Positions 4,607 to 8,302 of a DNA stretch of 8,302 nucleotides are shown piece by piece. Within the stretch, counting starts at the first letter, position 1. Each line of letters starts with the position of its first letter. Below the pieces are notes generated by a model. The model worked only from the letters and a program-made list of their open reading frames with translations, was not told the origin of the DNA and ran no database searches. Position numbers and translations under genes: made by a program. Origin of the DNA: Ferroglobus sp. (GTDB lineage Archaea; Halobacteriota; Archaeoglobi; Archaeoglobales; Archaeoglobaceae); assembly GCA_015520115.1 (NCBI GenBank), contig WAQS01000215.1, positions 1 to 8,302 of the forward strand, given 5' to 3'.

Positions 4607-5580
4607 AATTGATCTTTCTTCTCTCCGGAGATTTGGAGTACGTGGCGAGAAAAGAAGTTGAGGTTTTTTCAAGAGACATTCTCGGTGGAGAAATTATTCT
4701 TGAGGACAGGCAAATATCCGTTGCGGAAGTTTCGGAAGTTAAACGTCTCGAAAGGTTGAGTCTTGTTCACGAAGTAAGCGAATTTCTTTTCTCAGGAAGT
4801 TTGGAGGAGCTAAAAAGCTTTGTAAAAGAACTGGAATTGCCGGAAGGAAAGATGTGCGTGAGAGTGAGAAACATCGGAGGGCGTTTCGTACCTTCAAACG
4901 AGTTCGAAAAAGAGCTTGGAGCAATTTTTTACAAAAGAGGGGCGAAAATAAGCGTTTCTAAGCCAGACAGAATATTTAGAGTCTACGTCACTGAAAGGAA
5001 CGTTTATGCTGGCTGGCTCATTCATGTAACTAACACGAAGCAGTTCCTCGAAAGACGTCCAGATCTAAAACCCTTTTTCATACCCGGAGCAGTTGTTCCG
5101 AGATTTGCGAGAAGCTTGGTGAACATAACCGGAGTCGAAAACGGAGTTATCCTCGACCCTATGTGCGGAACAGGGACTATGATAATAGAAGCCGGATTAA
5201 TGAATCTCGATTTCGTTGGGGTTGAGGCTTTTGAAAAAATCGCAAAGGGTTGTGCGATCAATTTGAGATACTACAATCTTCCAGTGAACGTTATCGTCGG
5301 AGATGCCAAGAATCTTCCTTTGGCTGATGAGAGTGTTGATGGAATTGTAACGGACTACCCTTACCTCCAATCGTCGATGAGCTTCGGAGATTTGAAGGAA
5401 TTGTACGAAAAAAGCTTTCCAGAATTTCACAGAGTTCTGAGAGGTGAAAGAATAGTTTTTCTTACGAACATGGACGTAGAAGAATTTTTCGAGGACTACT
5501 TCATCCTCGAAGATAAGTTCTACCAAAAAGTTCACAAGAGTCTTACGAGAAGGATATACATTTGCAAAAAGAAAAATTAA
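4603..5580 (+). CDS. tRNA (guanine(10)-N2)-methyltransferase, Trm-G10/Trm11 family
   Basis: This enzyme probably methylates N2 of G10 in tRNA using S-adenosylmethionine; archaeal homologues form m2G and m2,2G. The N-terminal half (about 1-150) is the NTD/THUMP RNA-binding region. RRPDLKPFFIPGAVVPRFAR at about 151-170 is the usual bridge to the Rossmann methyltransferase domain. SAM motif I is LDPMCGTGTMIIEA (184-197). The catalytic motif IV is TDYPYLQSS (250-258), where most relatives have DPPY. It ends HKSLTRRIYICKKKN, a family-like C-terminus. At 325 aa it is full length. It is the last gene of the operon, coupled to srp19 by a 4-bp ATGA overlap with no evident Shine-Dalgarno. It ends 6 bases from the convergent slipin gene. 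Other THUMP methyltransferases such as Trm14 are less likely alternatives. Confidence 0.88.
   Translation: MKLIFLLSGDLEYVARKEVEVFSRDILGGEIILEDRQISVAEVSEVKRLERLSLVHEVSEFLFSGSLEELKSFVKELELPEGKMCVRVRNIGGRFVPSNEFEKELGAIFYKRGAKISVSKPDRIFRVYVTERNVYAGWLIHVTNTKQFLERRPDLKPFFIPGAVVPRFARSLVNITGVENGVILDPMCGTGTMIIEAGLMNLDFVGVEAFEKIAKGCAINLRYYNLPVNVIVGDAKNLPLADESVDGIVTDYPYLQSSMSFGDLKELYEKSFPEFHRVLRGERIVFLTNMDVEEFFEDYFILEDKFYQKVHKSLTRRIYICKKKN
5566..5580 (-). terminator. T-rich terminator of the slipin gene, inside the convergent gene
   Basis: Just past the slipin stop the minus strand reads TTAATTTTTCTTTTT. The same bases on the plus strand encode the terminal Lys-Lys-Lys-Asn-stop of the tRNA methyltransferase. 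Confidence 0.5.
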
Positions 5581-5586
5581 ATGCTC

Positions 5587-6357
5587 TTATTGCTCCTTCT
5601 TACCCCTCTTCGCCTCAGCGAAGTATTCAAGAATTTCTATTGGAATCGGAAACACGATCGTCGTGTTTTGGGCGTTGGATATTTCGTTCATCGTCTGAAG
5701 AATTCTCAGCATCATAGCCCCTCTACTCTCCGAGAGTATCTCCGCTGCCTCTTTTAACTTCAACGCCGCCTGATACTCTCCGTCAGCCCTTATTATCTTC
5801 GCTCTCCTCTCTCTTTCAGCCTCAGCCTGCATGGCCATTGCTCTCTGCATCTCCTTTGGCAGCTCAACGTCCTTTATCTCTACAGCCGAAACCTTTATTC
5901 CCCACTGATCCGTGGCTTCGTCTATTATCTGCTGAAGCTTTAAATTCAGTTTTTCTCTTTCAGATAAAAGTTCGTCAAGTTCAGCCTGCCCTATAACGCT
6001 TCTCAAAGTCGTCTGGGCAATTTGAGCTGTGGCAAACTTGTAATCGTAAACTTCAGTTATCGCCTTTTCCGGATCGACAACTCGGTAGTAAACGACCGCA
6101 TTAACTCTTACTGTAACGTTATCTCTCGTAACGACTTCCTGTGGCGGAACATCGTAAGTAACGGTTCGCAGATCGACGACTTGCATGCTTTCAAGAATAG
6201 GAATTACGTAGAATATCCCCGGCCCCCTTGCACCTACGAGTCTACCAAGTCTAAAAATTACGCCCCTCTCGTACTCCTTAACGATTCTGATTCCCGAAAG
6301 GAGGAACAGGATTATGACTATCGCCAGTCCAAATAGTATCGTATCGCTTAAAGCCAT
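5587..6357 (-). CDS. Slipin (stomatin/SPFH family) membrane protein
   Basis: This SPFH/band 7 protein oligomerises at the membrane and organises membrane domains; archaeal homologues are substrates of the NfeD-type protease. From ATG 6357 it is 256 aa. It has an N-terminal transmembrane segment (about 6-23), then the slipin signature [20 protein letters not shown] (23-42), [12 protein letters not shown], and the SPFH core to about 165. A charged coiled coil follows (about 168-212; [16 protein letters not shown]), and then a hydrophobic C-terminal segment (VFPIPIEIL). An upstream ATG at 6381 would add eight residues. The TATA box spacing favours 6357 and a leaderless mRNA. No nfeD gene is adjacent: the gene is a single unit, divergent from the m5C methyltransferase gene and convergent with the tRNA methyltransferase gene. 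Confidence 0.93.
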   Translation of the reverse strand: MALSDTILFGLAIVIILFLLSGIRIVKEYERGVIFRLGRLVGARGPGIFYVIPILESMQVVDLRTVTYDVPPQEVVTRDNVTVRVNAVVYYRVVDPEKAITEVYDYKFATAQIAQTTLRSVIGQAELDELLSEREKLNLKLQQIIDEATDQWGIKVSAVEIKDVELPKEMQRAMAMQAEAERERRAKIIRADGEYQAALKLKEAAEILSESRGAMMLRILQTMNEISNAQNTTIVFPIPIEILEYFAEAKRGKKEQ

Positions 6358-6378
6358 AAAACAGAAATTTAACTTAAA

Positions 6379-6393
6379 CAAATAAGTTTTTCG
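6379..6393 (-). promoter_or_regulatory. BRE/TATA promoter of the slipin gene
   Basis: The minus strand reads CGAAAAACTTATTTG: a clear CGAAAAA BRE followed by CTTATTTG, centred near 6382. The distance to ATG 6357 is about 25 bases. This supports 6357, not 6381, as the start; position 6381 lies within the TATA-like box itself. Confidence 0.65.
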
Positions 6394-6398
6394 ATGGA

Positions 6399-6406
6399 TT
6401 TATATG
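6399..6406 (+). promoter_or_regulatory. TATA box of the m5C methyltransferase operon
   Basis: The plus strand reads TTTATATG, centred near 6402.5 and about 27 bases before GTG 6430. This implies a leaderless GTG start. It lies only about 20 bases from the divergent slipin TATA box, so the two preinitiation complexes may compete. Confidence 0.65.
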
Positions 6407-6429
6407 TAGCGGTTTTTAAAATCGTGTAG

Positions 6430-7350
6430 GTGATAAAGGAGCAGTTCAGGGAAATAAATAGGAGATTCGTGGAGAAATACGAAAAAATAGACGATTCTAA
6501 GGAGTTCTACGAGTTCATGGCTAAGCCAATAAGACAGAGCTTCAGAGTTAACACACTGAAAATCGACATAGATAGTGTTGTAAAAAGACTTTCCGAGGAA
6601 TTCGAACTCGAAAAAGTTCCTTGGTGCAGAGAGGGTTTCTTTGTTTACGGGGAGGGAATAACCAAAACTCCAGAATTCGCTCTCGGCTTGATATTCATGC
6701 AGGAAGCTTCTTCGATGATTCCTCCAGTTGTCATGGATTTAGAAGAGAACCTCTTTGTTCTCGATATGGCTGCAGCTCCCGGAGCGAAAACGACACAGAT
6801 ATCCCAGTACATGAACAACACTGGCTGCGTGATTGCCAACGACGTGAAGTATTCAAGGCTGAACATCCTCATTTCGAACATTCAGAAGTACGGGTGCGTA
6901 AATGTTGTTGTGACGGAAAAGGATGGGAGGTACTTTGGAAGATTCAAAGACACTTTCGACAGGGTTTTACTCGATGCCCCCTGCAGCAATGTTGGCATGA
7001 TCAGAAAGAACTACAAGTACCTGAAGCTTTGGAGGCAGAGAGAAGTGGAGGCTCTGTCGAGATTGCAAAAAAGCTTGATTTTAGCGGCTTACAAATCTCT
7101 AAAGCCAAAAGGTGTACTCGTCTACTCTACTTGCACCCTCGATCCGGAAGAGAATGAGGAAGTGATCGATTACCTCCTTTACAACACGGATGCCAAGCTT
7201 GAAAAAATAAAGCTTCGGATAAAGTCTACAGACCCGATATTGGAGTTCAACGGAAAAAAGTACAGCGAGGAAGTAAAAAAATGCCTCAGAATTCACCCCC
7301 AAGATAACGACACCGAAGGATTTTTCGTCGCCAAGGTGGTGAAACCGTGA
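6430..7350 (+). CDS. RNA (cytosine-5)-methyltransferase, NSUN/RsmB/Nop2 family
   Basis: This SAM-dependent m5C methyltransferase of 306 aa acts on tRNA or rRNA; the target cannot be told from sequence. An N-terminal region (about 1-90; FRVNTLK at 38-44) precedes the Rossmann core. SAM motif I is LDMAAAPGAKTTQI (111-124). Motif IV is LDAPCSNVGM (181-190), with release Cys185. Motif VI is VYSTCTLDPEENE (231-243), with catalytic Cys235. The family C-terminal pattern RIHPQDNDTEGFFVAK is at 287-302. Both cysteines needed by this family are present. The usual DAPCSGxG is SNVG here. The leaderless GTG start is fixed by an in-frame stop just upstream (TAG at 6427) and by TATA spacing. The stop overlaps the start of the next gene as GTGA; that gene encodes a PUA-like domain that would be fused in RsmF-type proteins. 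Confidence 0.93.
   Translation: MIKEQFREINRRFVEKYEKIDDSKEFYEFMAKPIRQSFRVNTLKIDIDSVVKRLSEEFELEKVPWCREGFFVYGEGITKTPEFALGLIFMQEASSMIPPVVMDLEENLFVLDMAAAPGAKTTQISQYMNNTGCVIANDVKYSRLNILISNIQKYGCVNVVVTEKDGRYFGRFKDTFDRVLLDAPCSNVGMIRKNYKYLKLWRQREVEALSRLQKSLILAAYKSLKPKGVLVYSTCTLDPEENEEVIDYLLYNTDAKLEKIKLRIKSTDPILEFNGKKYSEEVKKCLRIHPQDNDTEGFFVAKVVKP
7334..7342 (+). promoter_or_regulatory. Shine-Dalgarno of the PUA-like gene
   Basis: AGGTGGTGA lies 4 bases before GTG 7347 and contains both AGGTG and GGTGA matches to the anti-Shine-Dalgarno sequence. It supports initiation at the GTG within the stop/start overlap. Confidence 0.6.
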
Positions 7351-7745
7351 ACTACGTAGAAATTTTGAAAGAAATTTACGGAGTTGAAAAAGTAAGTTTC
7401 GAACTTAAAAAGATGGGAAAGGATAGGCTCTACGCCTTTCTAAGGTGCGAAAAGAAAGACGAGCTCGGGATAAAAGAGTACCACCAAGGTGTTTACTTCG
7501 GTAAGCTCGAAAAAGATGGGATAAGGTTGAGCATAGAGGGATGCTACTTACTTCGAGACGAGATTAAAAAGAATATCATCGAAGTTTCCTACGAAGATGC
7601 GATTAAGTGGCTGAAAGGAGAGGATCTGAACATTCCTTACAAAGGATACGTTGTTTTAAAGTGGGGAAAATATTTTCTGGGGTGCGGAAAGGGAGATGGA
7701 AAGAAAATAAGGAACTACGTACCAAAAGAGAGAAGGATAATCTAA
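7347..7745 (+). CDS. Stand-alone PUA-like domain protein paired with the m5C methyltransferase
   Basis: This 132-aa protein resembles the C-terminal domain found in RsmF-type m5C methyltransferases. The clearest part is at about 84-132: a WLKGEDL block, GYVVLKWGKYFLGCGKG, then KIRNYVPKERRI, matching the family pattern fLkGe...GwvlV...g..LGwGKg..g.lkNhyPkglR. The N-terminal half (QGVYFGKLEKDGIRLSIEG at 47-65) resembles the segment that precedes it in such proteins. The likely role is binding RNA and assisting the methyltransferase encoded immediately upstream, with which it shares a GTGA overlap. There is no catalytic motif, signal or membrane segment. This is a domain-level inference; the RNA target is unknown. 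Confidence 0.75.
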   Translation: MNYVEILKEIYGVEKVSFELKKMGKDRLYAFLRCEKKDELGIKEYHQGVYFGKLEKDGIRLSIEGCYLLRDEIKKNIIEVSYEDAIKWLKGEDLNIPYKGYVVLKWGKYFLGCGKGDGKKIRNYVPKERRII

Positions 7746-7760
7746 CAAAACATTATTAAA
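7745..7760 (+). promoter_or_regulatory. BRE/TATA promoter of the ferric reductase gene
   Basis: The 36-base gap holds ACAAAACA (BRE-like) and TTATTAAA at 7753-7760. The TATA centre lies about 25 bases before ATG 7782. A leaderless mRNA is expected, separate from the methyltransferase operon although reading in the same direction. Confidence 0.6.
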
Positions 7761-7781
7761 CTACAAAACCAACGCTTAAAA

Positions 7782-8288
7782 ATGGATCCCAGAGCGTTTT
7801 ATAAAATAAGTTACGGTCTCTACGTAGTCTCTTCAGCCTACGAGGGCAAATTGAGCGGGCAAATAGCAAATACCGTTTTTCAGGTTTCCTCAGAACCTCC
7901 GATGATTGCAGTGTGTTTGAACAAGAAAAACTTCACCCACGAAATCGTCAAAGCGAGTAAGGTCTTTGCCGTCAGCGTTTTGGACATTGAAACTCCCCTA
8001 ACGTTCATAGGAAGATTCGGATTCAGAAGCAGTAGAGACTTCGACAAGTTCGAGGGTGTGGATTACGAAATCGGAGTAACCGGGTCTCCTGTGGTAATCC
8101 AGCACGCAACAGCAATCTTCGAGGCGAAGGTCGTAAAGGAATGTGACGTCGGAACTCACACGTTGTTTATCGGAGAAGTAGTAAGAGCCGAGCTGATGAG
8201 GGATTCTGAAGTTTTAACTTACGCCGATTATCATCGCATTAAAAAGGGCAAAACGCCAAAAACTGCTACAGTTTACTTCGAAAAGTGA
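7782..8288 (+). CDS. NAD(P)H-dependent ferric reductase (FeR-type, flavin reductase fold)
   Basis: This flavoprotein of 168 aa has the FMN-binding split-barrel fold of flavin reductases. It would transfer electrons from NAD(P)H through bound flavin to Fe(III) complexes in the cytoplasm. The sequence shows the FMN-site block GQIANTVFQVSSEPPMIAVC (26-45), GRFGFRSSRDFDKF (77-90), and ECDVGTHTLFIGEVV (120-134), with a C-terminal segment LTYADYHRIKKGKTPKTATV (145-164). These blocks are nearly the same as those I recall in the structurally characterised A. fulgidus ferric reductase FeR (about 169 aa), so the assignment is stronger than a generic flavin reductase. It has no signal peptide. It is probably leaderless and monocistronic or the first gene of an operon, since a GTGA overlap at the stop may begin another gene. 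Confidence 0.92.
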   Translation: MDPRAFYKISYGLYVVSSAYEGKLSGQIANTVFQVSSEPPMIAVCLNKKNFTHEIVKASKVFAVSVLDIETPLTFIGRFGFRSSRDFDKFEGVDYEIGVTGSPVVIQHATAIFEAKVVKECDVGTHTLFIGEVVRAELMRDSEVLTYADYHRIKKGKTPKTATVYFEK

Positions 8289-8302
8289 AGTTGGTTGTGA
8301 AG
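8285..8302 (+). CDS. Possible start of a further gene, truncated by the window edge
   Basis: GTG at 8285 overlaps the ferric reductase stop as GTGA and opens an uninterrupted frame, MKLVVK, to the end of the window. The same GTGA junction is used at 7347. Six codons are too few to identify a product, and chance cannot be excluded. Confidence 0.3.

Noticed and set aside
6621..7157. A 178-codon plus-strand frame inside the m5C methyltransferase
   Set aside because: Low-complexity composition unlike any family; it lies wholly within a gene with all catalytic motifs.
1..8302. Insertion sequences, CRISPR arrays, integrase sites, defence genes
   Set aside because: No transposase motifs, terminal inverted repeats, spaced direct repeats or defence-type domains are visible; the tRNA has no repeated 3' fragment nearby.

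Overview
The window looks like ordinary chromosome from a hyperthermophilic euryarchaeon of the Archaeoglobales (Archaeoglobus, Ferroglobus or Geoglobus type). The evidence is an SRP19 and a FeR-type ferric reductase that both closely resemble the Archaeoglobus fulgidus proteins as I remember them, an intron-less archaeal tRNA-Thr with no encoded CCA, archaeal TATA/BRE promoters, oligo-T terminators, tightly packed genes and Lys/Glu-rich proteins. There is no sign of a mobile element, CRISPR array, phage or recent transfer. Assignments rest on motif recognition, not on a database search.

Layout. 1-65: no gene seen. 66-138 (-): tRNA-Thr(CGT). 139-214: divergent promoters for the tRNA and for cobD. 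215-1204 (+): CobD-like threonine-phosphate decarboxylase. 1175-2724 (-): a two-gene purine-salvage operon, phosphoribosyltransferase then MTA phosphorylase, whose 3' end overlaps cobD by 30 bp antisense. 2801-3169 (-): a DUF302 protein with its own promoter and T-rich terminator. 3276-5580 (+): a compact four-gene operon, CBS-ParB/Srx protein, hisE, srp19 and tRNA G10 methyltransferase, joined by a 4-bp gap, a 26-bp overlap and a 4-bp ATGA overlap. 5587-6357 (-): a slipin/stomatin membrane protein. 6430-7745 (+): an m5C RNA methyltransferase and a separate small protein resembling the C-terminal PUA-like domain of RsmF-type enzymes. 7782-8288 (+): NAD(P)H-dependent ferric reductase. A further gene may begin at 8285 and run off the right edge.

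How the genes fit together. MTA phosphorylase releases adenine, or a related base, and the co-transcribed phosphoribosyltransferase could return a purine base to the nucleotide pool. The tRNA, SRP19, the G10 methyltransferase and the m5C methyltransferase pair belong to RNA maturation and protein targeting. CobD and HisE belong to cobamide and histidine synthesis. The CBS-ParB/Srx protein is a fusion of a nucleotide-sensing module with a fold that includes free serine kinases.

A consistent regulatory pattern is visible. Genes that begin a transcript have a TATA-like box centred about 25-27 bases before the start codon, which implies leaderless mRNAs. Several operon-internal genes instead have Shine-Dalgarno sequences or stop/start overlaps. 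This pattern was used to choose starts for cobD, the DUF302 gene and the slipin gene. I see no undescribed multi-gene system. The points most worth checking are the CBS-ParB/Srx fusion, the winged-helix-like tail on the phosphoribosyltransferase, and the separated methyltransferase/PUA pair.
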